23,315 nucleotides of DNA from Mnemiopsis leidyi (lineage: Eukaryota; Ctenophora; Tentaculata; Lobata; Bolinopsidae). A program made the translations under genes and the position numbers. Where the stretch lies: positions 159,113 to 182,427 of the forward strand of contig JH152704.1 in assembly GCA_000226015.1 (NCBI GenBank). Direction: 5' to 3'. This document shows, piece by piece, positions 1-8,605 of this stretch. Positions within the stretch are counted from its first letter, which is position 1. Every line of letters starts with the position of its first letter. The notes under the pieces were generated by a model. The model searched no databases, was not told the DNA's origin, and saw only the letters and a list, made by a program, of their open reading frames with translations.

Positions 1-22
1 AATGTAATTGTAAAATTACCAG

Positions 23-1134
23 GTCTCAGATAGAGCACATTCTAAACACGATCCACGACACGGACTTTGGTTTCGACAAGCAAGACATAACAGACTGCTC
101 AACTTACATCAACCTGATCGAAGAGACGATCAACCACCTGGTCTCAAACTACCTCAGTCACGTCTCCAACAAGACCACCGTCCTACCGAAACTCCAGGAC
201 TTTCAAGACTCCCTGATCTCGCTCTACCTGCATCACCTGTGTGCAGTGCGTCCTCTCGGAGAGGGAGGCAAGATGATGATAGCTACTGACATAGCGGAGA
301 TGGAGAGGGTTCTAGGAGGGTTGCTTGATGAACATGCTGTCAGCGAGCAGTTTAAAGTTCTTCGAGCGTTCAGAGCTGTTCTGTTTCTGTCCGTGGAAGA
401 TCTGTGTACTGTGAGGAATGTTCCTAAACCAATGTTATTGAACCACATGTTTTCTAGGGCGGGAGATGCCCTCCTTTCGCCCTACAAGGTTAGTTGATTG
501 AAAATTTCCTATGGGCAAAACTTTTTTTTCCATTTCGCTAATATTTACCAATTCAACTTGATCTAAAGTATTTTCGTTCTTGTCTTAGGATATAACCATG
601 TTCTTGTTGGCTTCGTGAAAAACATTACAGAAAAATTTCATAAACATTTTGAATTTCCAGGTAGCTGGTTGGTCACCTTCCCAGTACGTAGCCTGGCTTT
701 ACTCTCACCCTTATGAGGTAGTAGACATGATACAGGGGACTATACAGTGGTACGAAGATATGATCAGAGAGTCTGGTGCTCCTGCTTTTGATCCTATCTA
801 CCCGCACATCATCAAGCTGCTACAAAACTGTAAGTGAATCTTTATGACACAAAATTGATTGACATAAAGTTTATGTAAATCTACATTACTTCATACACTT
901 CAAATGATGACCACATCCTTGCACTTTGATCTCGGATATAGTGTCTAACGTCACAAGTATGGACCCTGCTTTGTAGAAAAATCTCACGATTTTGATGCTG
1001 GCTCGGTTTGACTTGGATGTAACACATGTCTGGGAAGAGAAAGACAACCTGGCCTTATTCTGATTAATAAACAATAAAACTGCTAAATTATATAGATATT
1101 TCAACCGCTCACCCTCTTTGTTTTATTCTCAGGA
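23..1134 (+). CDS. COG5: COG5, conserved oligomeric Golgi complex subunit 5, C-terminal part (5' end outside window)
   Basis: COG5 belongs to the COG vesicle-tethering complex, which acts in retrograde transport at the Golgi. Visible exons are about 23-488, 661-829 and a last coding bit at 1133-1134. The reading frame is open from base 24 and contains the family block VRPLGEGGK (from 246), then a helical stretch ending in FSRAGDALLSPYK. The next exon gives GWSPSQYVAWLYSHP and ends DPIYPHIIKLLQN, matching the conserved COG5 C-terminus (human ends in a similar APVYPIMVQLLQ). Donors are GT at 489 and GTAAGT at 830; acceptors are TTTCCAG at 660 and a pyrimidine-rich TTCTCAG at 1132. Splicing at 830 makes the stop codon T|GA across the junction. 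If that intron is kept, the protein ends two residues later at 837 (C, K, stop). The left exon boundary is tentative. Identification is by remembered family sequence; confidence is high. Confidence 0.85.
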
Positions 1135-1563
1135 AAAGAAGACTCTCTCTTCCCTTCTTCACTGTTCCAGACATTGGTTGTTATAGATCTCTAGAGCATG
1201 AAGCGGATAATGAACTGTATATATTGGGTTGTTCAGACTGCATGACTATTGTGTTAAGACTTACTTGGCATGGAGAATTTTGTTTATTTTTTATTTATTT
1301 ATTTTGAATTGTATTGGTGATATATTTCAAGATTCATTTAATGTTGTAAAGATTTGATTTGTGAATGTTAAACTTGTCGATAAATATTATATGATGGCAT
1401 TTTTCTCGTTTCAATGTGCTTAAAACCTTTAATTATTAATGAACATATTACATATATGTCTGGCATTCGATTTGGCAATTCTAACAAATTTAGCCAAGTT
1501 TCAGATTTACCCCATTAAGAACAGCCACTCCAACTCTAGAAAGAAACGGACACTAAACTCTCA
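1135..1563 (+). other. COG5 3' UTR and spacer to next gene
   Basis: This is AT-rich sequence after the COG5 stop with no open frame of note. I see no canonical AATAAA in the expected place, only ATAAAT-like words near 1380. Near the right end, TTTCAG (AG at 1503-1504) and CTCTAG (AG at 1537-1538) are acceptor-like sites 60 and 26 nt upstream of the next start codon. Confidence 0.5.
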
Positions 1564-2355
1564 ATGACAGATCTACCCTGCCAACTAATCATCGACGATC
1601 TCCTTTTGAATAGACACTGGACATCAGCTCTGCAGATCACTTTGTGTGACAAACCGGTAGTTGTAGCTCGGGAGACGAGAGAGTCGTCTCTGGTGGTGTT
1701 TGTTCCCGTTCAGGGGGACGTTTTGTCGGCAGATTTAACTTTGTATGTTGAGAGAGTGAGACAGTTAGCTGTCGACATCAGCACTGGTGTAGTGACTGTT
1801 GAACCTTCGCAACATGACTCCTCTGATCGAGATCATTGTAGACCTGATACATTTGAACATCGTCATAGCGGGTTACCAGAAGCAGAAATAAATAAGTCTA
1901 CAGGTTCGATGTCTCGGTTTGTCGAGGACGTGAGTTTTGATCGGGACAAATGTCTGAAACTTCACACGGAAGTGCAACAGCAGCAGTTTGAATACGAGAT
2001 AAAAAGGGAGGAAGAGGACAGAAAGAGAGCGAAGACTGAGGAGATAAGGCTAGGTTTAATCCCCTATGACGTCGATGAATCTTCGGCCATGGATTGTTCC
2101 AGAGACACTCAACCTCACACGACTAATTCAGAACCACCCATATCAGACTCGCTCTGTCCTGACCCAACGATCGATTTCTACACTTCAGTAATGTTCGCTT
2201 TTCACGACAGTGGTACTTTGTCATACTTCATGGCGGCTTCAGGGCTGGCTCCGCCCCAGTTTTGTCCGGAAGATAGTGACGACGAAAAACCCTTTGATAT
2301 TGTTCAGCAGGAACTTAAGCAGGCAGAGAAGAAACGCAAAAATGTCGAGTCTTGA
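1564..2355 (+). CDS. Unrecognised 263-aa acidic protein with a charged coiled-coil segment
   Basis: I do not recognise this family. The frame is a single uninterrupted exon from ATG at 1564 (context TCTCAATGAC) to TGA at 2355. Residues 1-85 look folded, with alternating hydrophobic strands (for example SSLVVFVPVQGD near 41-52). Residues 86-120 are polar and probably disordered. About 130-160 is a strongly charged helix, QQQFEYEIKREEEDRKRAK, likely a short coiled coil. A second conserved-looking block, DFYTSVMFAFHDSGTLSYFM, sits near 204-225. The C-terminus is acidic, then lysine-rich (KQAEKKRKN), which could be a nuclear localisation signal. No signal peptide or membrane segment is visible. 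It starts about 430 bp after COG5 ends, and an acceptor-like TTTCAG lies 60 nt upstream of the ATG. The length, the composition and the clean start and stop support a real gene; function is unknown. Confidence 0.7.
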   Translation: MTDLPCQLIIDDLLLNRHWTSALQITLCDKPVVVARETRESSLVVFVPVQGDVLSADLTLYVERVRQLAVDISTGVVTVEPSQHDSSDRDHCRPDTFEHRHSGLPEAEINKSTGSMSRFVEDVSFDRDKCLKLHTEVQQQQFEYEIKREEEDRKRAKTEEIRLGLIPYDVDESSAMDCSRDTQPHTTNSEPPISDSLCPDPTIDFYTSVMFAFHDSGTLSYFMAASGLAPPQFCPEDSDDEKPFDIVQQELKQAEKKRKNVES

Positions 2356-2831
2356 ATCTTGTCAGTCTGTGAGGACTGTTGATAAGATCCTGTCAGTCAG
2401 TGAGGGTTTCAGGCATCAGAAGATAGTATTTCGAATTATTGTGCCTGAAGCGGAAAATGTTGCACAAATTTGACATCTTTGTTTTTCCATCAAAGTTTAA
2501 ATTCGATTATATGCTGTCTATTTTCCTACGGTTGTCGGTTCATGCGATTTGTACAGGTGCATCGGCCGACTTAATTTAGAAATTCTATTTTTAATCCGTT
2601 TTCACATAAGAGCCAGTATGCATTAAAGATTAACTTTTGAATCAGCAGCATTTTCGTTGCATTAGTTTACTGAATATTTCTTGCTAGTTAGTGCTGTGAT
2701 TTCGCAGCGAAGATGTTTTCTTTGACTCATAGAATAGCTCTGATCAATTTCAATCATACTCTCTTGAAAAATATTGAAAGCCAACTTGTTCACTATTTTC
2801 TAACCATTTCAAACCCAGGCCTTAGAATAGC
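2356..2831 (+). other. 3' UTR and spacer with ATTAAA poly(A) signal and acceptor-like site before RPS3A
   Basis: This is non-coding. The first 60 bases contain imperfect repeats of GTCAGTCTGTGAG/GTCAGTCAGTGAG. A poly(A) signal variant ATTAAA lies at 2622-2627. An acceptor-like tract ending AAACCCAG (AG at 2817-2818) lies 13 nt upstream of the RPS3A start codon. It could mark a 5'-UTR intron end or a trans-splice site. Nothing else is seen. Confidence 0.5.
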
Positions 2832-3611
2832 ATGGCTATCGGCAAGAACAAGCGTCTATCCAAAAGGAAGGGAAACAAGAAGAAGATAGTAGATCCTTTC
2901 ACAAAGAAGGAGTGGTACGATGTCAAGGCCCCAAGCATGTTCAGTGTTAGAGATGTCGGCAAGACCCTCGTAACCAGAACCACCGGTATGAAGATCGCCT
3001 CAGACGCCCTCAAGGGCCGAGTGTACGAGTGTGCCCTCGCTGATCTTAACGACGACGAGAACGCCTTCAGGAAGTTCAAACTGATCTGCGAGGATGTTCA
3101 AGGCAAGTACTGTTACACCAACTTCCACGGCATGGACCTCACCCGGGACAAGCTCTGTTCTCTCGTCCGAAAGTGGCAGACCCTGATCGAGGCTCACGTC
3201 GATGTCAAAACCACAGATGGATATCTCCTCCGAGTCTTCTGTCTTGGATTCACCAAGAGGGTCAGCAAGCAGATCAAGAAAGCTGCCTACGCCAAAAGTT
3301 CACAGGTCCGAGCCATCAGAAAGAAGATGGTCGACACCATGACCAAAGAAGCCTCTACTGAGGACCTGAAATCTTTCGTTAACAAACTGATCCCAGACAG
3401 TATCGGCAAGGACATCGAGAAGGAATGCATGGACATCTACCCTCTTCATGACGTTCACATCAGAAAAGTTAAAGTTTTGAAGAAGCCCAAATTCGACGCC
3501 AGTAAACTTATGGATCTCCACGGCGAGATGGGAGGCACGACAGACGAAAGCGGTGAAATCATTTCAGCTCCTGGGGAGTTCGTCGAGCCTACTATTCAGG
3601 ATTCCGTTTAA
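2832..3611 (+). CDS. RPS3A: 40S ribosomal protein S3a (eS1)
   Basis: This is the small-subunit ribosomal protein eS1, a structural component of the 40S platform in the cytoplasm. It has 259 residues, against 264 in human. It begins with the lysine/arginine-rich [18 protein letters not shown], then [53 protein letters not shown] and [18 protein letters not shown]. The C-terminal half has [16 protein letters not shown] and [19 protein letters not shown]. All are near-identical to the family in order and spacing. The coding region is a single exon, although many animals have introns here. It is intact, with no frameshift, and codons are GC-richer than the flanks, as expected for a highly expressed gene. 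The next start codon is only 178 bp downstream. Intron loss or an intact retrocopy are both possible. Confidence 0.97.
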   Translation: MAIGKNKRLSKRKGNKKKIVDPFTKKEWYDVKAPSMFSVRDVGKTLVTRTTGMKIASDALKGRVYECALADLNDDENAFRKFKLICEDVQGKYCYTNFHGMDLTRDKLCSLVRKWQTLIEAHVDVKTTDGYLLRVFCLGFTKRVSKQIKKAAYAKSSQVRAIRKKMVDTMTKEASTEDLKSFVNKLIPDSIGKDIEKECMDIYPLHDVHIRKVKVLKKPKFDASKLMDLHGEMGGTTDESGEIISAPGEFVEPTIQDSV

Positions 3612-3789
3612 GTTATTTAAATGATTTTTACCTATCTAACATTTGTTTTACTCGGCAAAGTTTATATATCGAACATGATGTACAATTTTCATGAAATTGA
3701 GCAGTAAATTTTTGAAATTAACCCCTTTGTGAAGCTAGATGAGAATTTAAATCATTTTCTAATATAATATTATTGCACACAGGTAGTGT

Positions 3790-4785
3790 ATGGATGTAAG
3801 GTGGGACATTGTTATAGCAGCGAGCTCAGCTGGACTTTGCGCTGGTTGCGCATACCTCCTTCATCAGCGCAACAGTCACTACAGCGCAGTCTCCCAAGCT
3901 ACCTCCTTCCCGACAGTATCTCGCCTTATAGACTACCTCGACGAAAATGAGATAAATGAGATAGAACTAATATCGGTTACCGGCAAAGTATTTGCTTCAG
4001 GTGCTGCTATACCCAGCAAGTATCTAGACAATTTGGAGGGTGTGTTGAGCGAACAACAAGTTGTTGAACACCGCTCAGAATGGTCGTCTGCCCTCCAGAG
4101 GTGGCTGGACTCCGAATCTCTCATCAGTCTGGCTACGAACCAAGTGCCGTTTTCTCTGACGGACGGAGTGAACTTTATCTCTGTGTTCAGTCCTAATCTT
4201 AGTTACCAGTCCCCGACTCAGATAGTGTATGACAAGTTCGAACCGAAGGATGAGACAAGTGCAGTAAGACATTTAGTAAACTATGTGGTGGGATCCCAAG
4301 TAAAGGGACACCAGTATTTAGAGAGGCTGTTGCCTGTTGAGACGATTCTGACGGCTATAGGAACTGTTAAACGAACTGAATCTAGTCTCTCTATTGAACC
4401 GCCTGCGAACGGTTTTCCTTATCTGCTAAGCAGACAATCCTTAACGGAAATATTACAAGATTTAAAAGGAGGAACTTTTACTCCCAAAGTTTTCATGGTG
4501 TTTTTTGGATCTATCAGTTTAGGTGCCATTGCGTACATGGCATACCAGAGATACCAGAGCTACCTCACACGCAAGAAACGGGAAGCTCTAATACGTGAAA
4601 TGGAGTCCATGAGGGACAGCAACAGTTCACAGGAATCGTGTGTGGTTTGTCTGGACAACCCCAGAGGAACGGTACTCATACCGTGTGGGCATGTCTGTGT
4701 GTGTCTGCTGTGTTCGGAGCAAGTTGAAACTTGTCCCGTGTGTAGACAAGACATCGACCAGATCGTCAGAACTTACAATGCTTGA
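3790..4785 (+). CDS. MUL1: MUL1-like mitochondrial E3 ubiquitin/SUMO ligase (full length)
   Basis: MUL1 family proteins are outer-mitochondrial-membrane E3 ligases with a MULAN/GIDE domain facing the intermembrane space and a cytosolic RING. This 331-residue protein (human MUL1 is 352) has an N-terminal hydrophobic segment at about 8-26. It then has a GIDE-like region (VTGKVFASGAAIPSKYL, VYDKFEP, TAIGTVKRTESSLSIEPP, PYLLSRQSLTEIL). A second membrane segment lies near 233-252, followed by a basic helix. A C-terminal RING has ligands C284, C287, C299, H301, C303/305, C308, C315 and C318 (ESCVVCLDNP, PCGHVC, CPVCRQ). It is a single exon. An acceptor-like CACACAG ends at 3782, only 7 nt before the ATG, and RPS3A ends 178 bp upstream. 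A shorter paralogue lies at 9144-9578. Family call is confident; MUL1 orthology against other paralogues is less so. Confidence 0.9.
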   Translation: MDVRWDIVIAASSAGLCAGCAYLLHQRNSHYSAVSQATSFPTVSRLIDYLDENEINEIELISVTGKVFASGAAIPSKYLDNLEGVLSEQQVVEHRSEWSSALQRWLDSESLISLATNQVPFSLTDGVNFISVFSPNLSYQSPTQIVYDKFEPKDETSAVRHLVNYVVGSQVKGHQYLERLLPVETILTAIGTVKRTESSLSIEPPANGFPYLLSRQSLTEILQDLKGGTFTPKVFMVFFGSISLGAIAYMAYQRYQSYLTRKKREALIREMESMRDSNSSQESCVVCLDNPRGTVLIPCGHVCVCLLCSEQVETCPVCRQDIDQIVRTYNA

Positions 4786-5351
4786 GGTTTTTACTCCCAG
4801 ACTTAGTTTATCCTTTTTCAAGCTCGTGTTTGTTTGGATAGGTTGCTAAAAAGCATATAGATTGCTTGACTTTGTGAGTAATAAGTGTTGATGACTTCTT
4901 CGTAGTAGAAGAGAAAGTCATTGGACCATGGTTAGGTTACAGGTGGAGCCAATATGATATGCCTTTATATCGATTATTGAATTTTCTTGTTCGAATTTTG
5001 ATATTGTTTGTTGATTTGTATATGTATATTGCTATGTGAATATTTCATTGATTTAAAAGTTCAGTTATGTTCAGTAAACATCGTGGTATTATTGCACTTA
5101 TCAAATCTGGCCTACTGATAAGTCACTATCCCGTATCTACAAAAAAGCAATGGTATTTCATTTGATTGTCGACTTCCTTTTAAGTTTCAGACTTATTGTC
5201 AGTCGTTTACGTAGCTATCTATATCTCTGTGACGTACGATTTATGTAGTGAATGAGGCCAGCCACCGTACGACAATCTATTAGCCCACAATGAGAAGAGC
5301 TGAGTGTCCACAGAAAAAAAGTCAGGTGGAGAAAAATATCTAACCTAAAAC
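4786..5351 (+). other. Spacer without recognised genes
   Basis: This is AT-rich non-coding sequence between the MUL1-like gene and the orphan membrane protein. No canonical AATAAA is seen. Acceptor-like CCACAG (AG at 5312-5313) and GTCAG (ending 5324) lie 28-39 nt upstream of the next ATG. No RNA gene or repeat is recognised. Confidence 0.5.
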
Positions 5352-6017
5352 ATGGACTTTCTGACAAACAACTGGAGTGCACTAAGTCTGGCGTGTGTTG
5401 GAGGTGCTCTGGGGTATTACTACCAGTACTCGCGACCCGTCTCTCCCTCTGATATCGGAACTGTCTACGTAAAAGTGGTGTCTGATAAAGTCAGCGAGTA
5501 TCTGGCGCTCCCTGATAAGATAATTGGTAATGTACTGGATAACATTCCTGCTAAAGTTAAACAGGAGGTTGACGATATTGTCCGACAGAAAACCCTGCTT
5601 GATAAGATAAAGGGTAGTGTGGAGAGATGGTGGAATTACGTTTGGTACGATCTGGACTTTTCTGAGATACAGAGGTTTATCCAACGAAACAAGCTATTTA
5701 TCGTCTTTAGCTGTACTGGATTCTTATTGGTTTATAGCTCCATCAACATGTTTGTCAATCGCCCTGATCGCAGTAGGACTATTCAAGGGGGCTACCGACT
5801 GGGAAGGGGCTATACTGAGAGATTTTCTAATCCTGTCGAGCTATTCTTTGGCTATTGTCTCTACCAAACCCGTGAAATATCAGATATCTTAAGAAAAGAC
5901 CCGGTTCCGTCGTCATTTTTTATCATTACAGTGTTTTGTTTAGCTTTTAATTACTTCGTTAAAGTAACATACATTGCAGAAACAGATAACTTTCGGTTTC
6001 AATATCGTAAGAACTAG
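5352..6017 (+). CDS. Orphan membrane protein, 221 aa
   Basis: I do not recognise this family. The single-exon frame runs from ATG 5352 to TAG 6017. Hydrophobic segments lie at about 8-26 (ALSLACVGGALGYYY), 113-133 (LFIVFSCTGFLLVYSSINMF) and 185-204 (SFFIITVFCLAFNYFV), so two or three membrane passes are likely. Between the first two is an amphipathic stretch (SDKVSEYLALPDKIIGNVLD) rich in charged residues. A loop rich in Arg and Gly (RSRTIQGGYRLGRGYTERF) follows the second. The N-terminal layout, a short N-terminal membrane anchor with tyrosines, loosely recalls the start of the neighbouring MUL1 protein, but I see no GIDE or RING domain, so descent from a MUL1 duplicate is only a guess. BECN1 begins 236 bp downstream. 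No introns are needed to read it. Confidence 0.65.
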   Translation: MDFLTNNWSALSLACVGGALGYYYQYSRPVSPSDIGTVYVKVVSDKVSEYLALPDKIIGNVLDNIPAKVKQEVDDIVRQKTLLDKIKGSVERWWNYVWYDLDFSEIQRFIQRNKLFIVFSCTGFLLVYSSINMFVNRPDRSRTIQGGYRLGRGYTERFSNPVELFFGYCLYQTREISDILRKDPVPSSFFIITVFCLAFNYFVKVTYIAETDNFRFQYRKN

Positions 6018-6175
6018 AAACTAAATGTTAATTTATTTGAATTTATGTAAAGCTCTTTTGTAATTGTATTAAGTTTGCCTGTTTTTACTCCCTTGTACTT
6101 TGTGGAACATAATATTTACCCTATTTTTACTAACTTCTGTCATCCCAAAAGAATTAATTTCACGTAAAAATACAG

Positions 6176-6181
6176 ATTAAA
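6176..6181 (+). promoter_or_regulatory. Poly(A) signal variant ATTAAA of the orphan membrane-protein gene
   Basis: ATTAAA lies 159 nt after the stop at 6017 and only 65 nt before the acceptor-like TATTGCAG that precedes the BECN1 start codon. Confidence 0.4.
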
Positions 6182-6233
6182 GGCTGTACTTACAAGATGG
6201 TAATTCTCGCACAAAAACGCAATGTTACCCATG

Positions 6234-6246
6234 TTATCTATTGCAG
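6234..6246 (+). promoter_or_regulatory. Acceptor-like site immediately upstream of BECN1 start
   Basis: GTTATCTATTGCAG is a pyrimidine-rich tract with AG at 6245-6246, 7 nt before the chosen ATG at 6254. It could be a trans-splice acceptor or the end of a 5'-UTR intron. The site leaves a UTR of only ACATGTA, so upstream in-frame codons (from 6197) are unlikely to be translated. Confidence 0.4.
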
Positions 6247-6253
6247 ACATGTA

Positions 6254-8605
6254 ATGAGTTCTGGAAGCAGTGTTGGTAGTCCTACTTCCACTCAAGTCAG
6301 TTTCTGTTGTCAGCGCTGTGCTAGACCCCTCAAACTTGACCCTTCCCTGCAGAATGTTTCTCTCAAAAACTTCGGTAAGTACAGGTCTCTGTAGTGAACA
6401 AATCATACTTACTCAAAAACTTCGGTAAGTACAGGTCTCTGTAGTGAACAAATCATACTTACTCAAAAACTTCGGTAAGTACAGGTCTCTGTAGTGAACA
6501 AATCATACTTACTCAAAAACTTCGGTAAGTACAGGTCTCTGTAGTGAACAAATCATACTTACTCAAAAACTTCAGTAAGTACAGGTATCTGTAGTGAACA
6601 AATCATACTTACTCAAAAACTTCGGTAAGTACAGGTCTCTGTAGTGAACAAATCATACTTACTCTTGACTCTTCTAATAGCTTCTATCCAAATTTCCAGT
6701 TGTAAATTCGTTCTTTAACGAAAATGACGAATCTAGCGTATCTAATATATCTAGCGTGTGTAAAGAATCTAGCGTATGTAACGAACATTGTTGCATTTAA
6801 ATCCTCTATACCACAGCACATCTAACTGACGGAAGAAGTTCCACACAACCGACTCCCGACTACCTAGCTAACCCTCCTATCGACATACACGCTAATGACG
6901 GAGCTGACAGGTTTTCTATCTTACTTAGCTTAGTCCACATTAACTCTCCTTAATCTGTTTTTTAAAGGCCACAATTGTTCATGTTCACCTTTTATGAAAA
7001 TTATCCTCCAACCGGCTTAATTTGGTTGATAAATTTTCACAATTCCTCAGAAAGATAATAATTGACAACACAAGTAAGGATGATTTCTGTGTCCTTGCCA
7101 AGCCGGAGGCAGCTAAAACAGAGGCGTTCAGCTACAAACTCCGAGTTGCTATGCAACTGTTCGACATATTGTCGGAGAACTCGGAAATAGATCATCCGCT
7201 CTGCGAGGAGTGTACTAACGTACTCTTCTTGCAGCTCGACTCTCAACTCAGAAATTTAAAACAGGTTTCCGTATACAGTGATTCAAGATGAGTTTTTAAC
7301 TTTTGTTTTAACAGTGCTTGGATAAAAGAAAAAAAATGAGTCAATCTATTTACACACTTACAATATGCTATGATATACGAGCCTTATCCCTGACAACTAA
7401 CAGAAATTTAATCCAGGATTGTACAGTTCAGCACAACTGCAACAATAAGACTAACGCCAATTTAACCCAGGATTGTGCTGACTACCGTAAAGTTTTAGCG
7501 CAACTGCAACAACAAGACTCAGCTATCACCTCACAACTTGACGAGGAGATAGAGCAGTTGCGCGTGGAGGAAGCAGCGCTGCTGCTGGAGCTAGACGAAG
7601 TGTCGGAGGAGAGGGCAGGTGTAGCTGCTGAGCTGGCTGCTCTACAGCTGAGTGAGAAGGAGCTGGAGAGGGAGGAGGAACAGCTACACAGGGAGATCAA
7701 CCAGTACGAACACAGGCTAGCTGAGGTTGGGAATTTGAAGTTTGGGGGTTTCAGTCATGTTTTTGTCGAAAACTGAAATTGTTTTTCTGCCATTTTGAAA
7801 TAGCTTTTAAAAATTGGGTTGTTTGCGCTTGGATGCAGTCCTATGTTTTTTCTTAAGTATTTGAACTTTCAGGTAAATTTACAACAGAAGTGTTTGGACG
7901 ACGAACTAAAATACTCGCACAACGAACTAGAAAAACTAAAGAAAACAAATGTGTTCAACACAGTATTCCACATTTGGCATGAAGGTCACTTCGGTACGAT
8001 TAACGGTTTTAGACTTGGCAGACTGCCAACGTTTAACGTGGAGTGGGATGAGGTTAACGCTGCCTGGGGCCAGACTGCACTGCTGCTTTATTCCCTGGCT
8101 AATGCTAACAGCTTCGTCTTCCAGGGTTACAAGGTTCGTTATCATGAGTCCTAAAATTCCTGAATTTTCATTTAATGTAGCTTTTAAGTATATTCACAGA
8201 CCACTGCCTTGCTTTTTAAAAAACTGTTGCGCAAAACAGCCAGCAAATCTAAATCGAGTTTATTTGCAGATCGTGCCGTTTGGAAGTCAGAGCTATCTCC
8301 AAGGTGAAACGAAACTACCTCTTTTCACCAACGGTGGTCTGCGGCTGTTCTGGGACGCCAAGTTTGATCAAGGGATGGTTGCTTTCTTGGACTGTCTGAA
8401 ACAGTTCCTAGATTCTATTGAGAAAAAGGGCTCCTTTAATTTCCCCTATAAAATCGATAAATCTAAAATTGGTGATCAGAAAGGATTTTACAGTATAAAA
8501 CTTCATTTCAATAGCGAAGAACAATGGACTAAAGCGTTAAAGTTCATGTTAATAAATTTGAAGTGGGCGTTAACTGTAGTCGCACATAACAAGCCAAATA
8601 AATAG
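6254..8605 (+). CDS. BECN1: Beclin 1 (autophagy protein 6), six exons
   Basis: Beclin 1 is a core subunit of the class III PI3-kinase (VPS34) complexes that start autophagosome formation. Exons are 6254-6374, 6817-6910, 7051-7264, 7471-7725, 7873-8133 and 8270-8605. Phases close and give 426 aa (human 450). The N-terminus is short and polar, then [17 protein letters not shown]. The BH3-like region is [15 protein letters not shown], followed by [10 protein letters not shown]. The coiled coil is exon 4 and early exon 5 (about 145-245), rich in Glu/Leu heptads. The C-terminal BARA domain has [60 protein letters not shown] and [17 protein letters not shown]. Two features are odd. The Gly-Asp of the BH3 core (human G120, D121) is Met-Gln here. 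The exon-1 donor is inside a six-fold repeat and the exon-4 acceptor is locally duplicated. Exon 2 is the least conserved and rests on frame, phase and splice signals. Confidence 0.93.
6362..6661 (+). repeat. Six tandem copies of a 50-bp unit carrying a splice donor (BECN1 exon 1/intron 1)
   Basis: Units are 6362-6411, 6412-6461, 6462-6511, 6512-6561, 6562-6611 and 6612-6661. Five are identical; the fifth differs by two bases (CGGTAAGT to CAGTAAGT, GGTCTCT to GGTATCT). The first 13 bases of unit 1 are the end of coding exon 1, so every unit recreates exon end plus GTAAGTA donor. Each unit also ends with ATACTTAC, the reverse complement of that donor. Confidence 0.95.
6725..6785 (+). repeat. 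Short imperfect repeats of ATCTAGCGTATGTAA-like words
   Basis: Three degenerate copies of a ~16-20 bp motif (AATCTAGCGTATCTAA, ATCTAGCGTGTGTAA, AATCTAGCGTATGTAA) lie in BECN1 intron 1, upstream of exon 2. No function is apparent. Confidence 0.6.
7405..7515 (+). repeat. Two-copy ~54-bp duplication of the BECN1 exon-4 acceptor region
   Basis: AATTTAATCCAGGATTGT at 7405 is echoed by AATTTAACCCAGGATTGT 54 bases on. Both are followed by a CAACTGCAACAA-type stretch, with a short indel between copies. Both AG sites (7416 and 7470) are in the same frame, so use of the first would lengthen the protein by 18 residues. Confidence 0.7.

Noticed and set aside
2832-3611. RPS3A as a dead processed pseudogene because it lacks introns
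   Set aside because: It has no frameshift or stop, conservation is very high and there is no A-tail or flanking repeat. An intact gene is more likely.
4886-5125. Possible box C/D snoRNA (GTTGATGAC near 4887, CTGA near 5115)
   Set aside because: The boxes are over 200 nt apart, lack a terminal stem and lie outside an intron.
6362-6661. CRISPR-like array
   Set aside because: Units abut directly without unique spacers, and the context is a eukaryotic intron.
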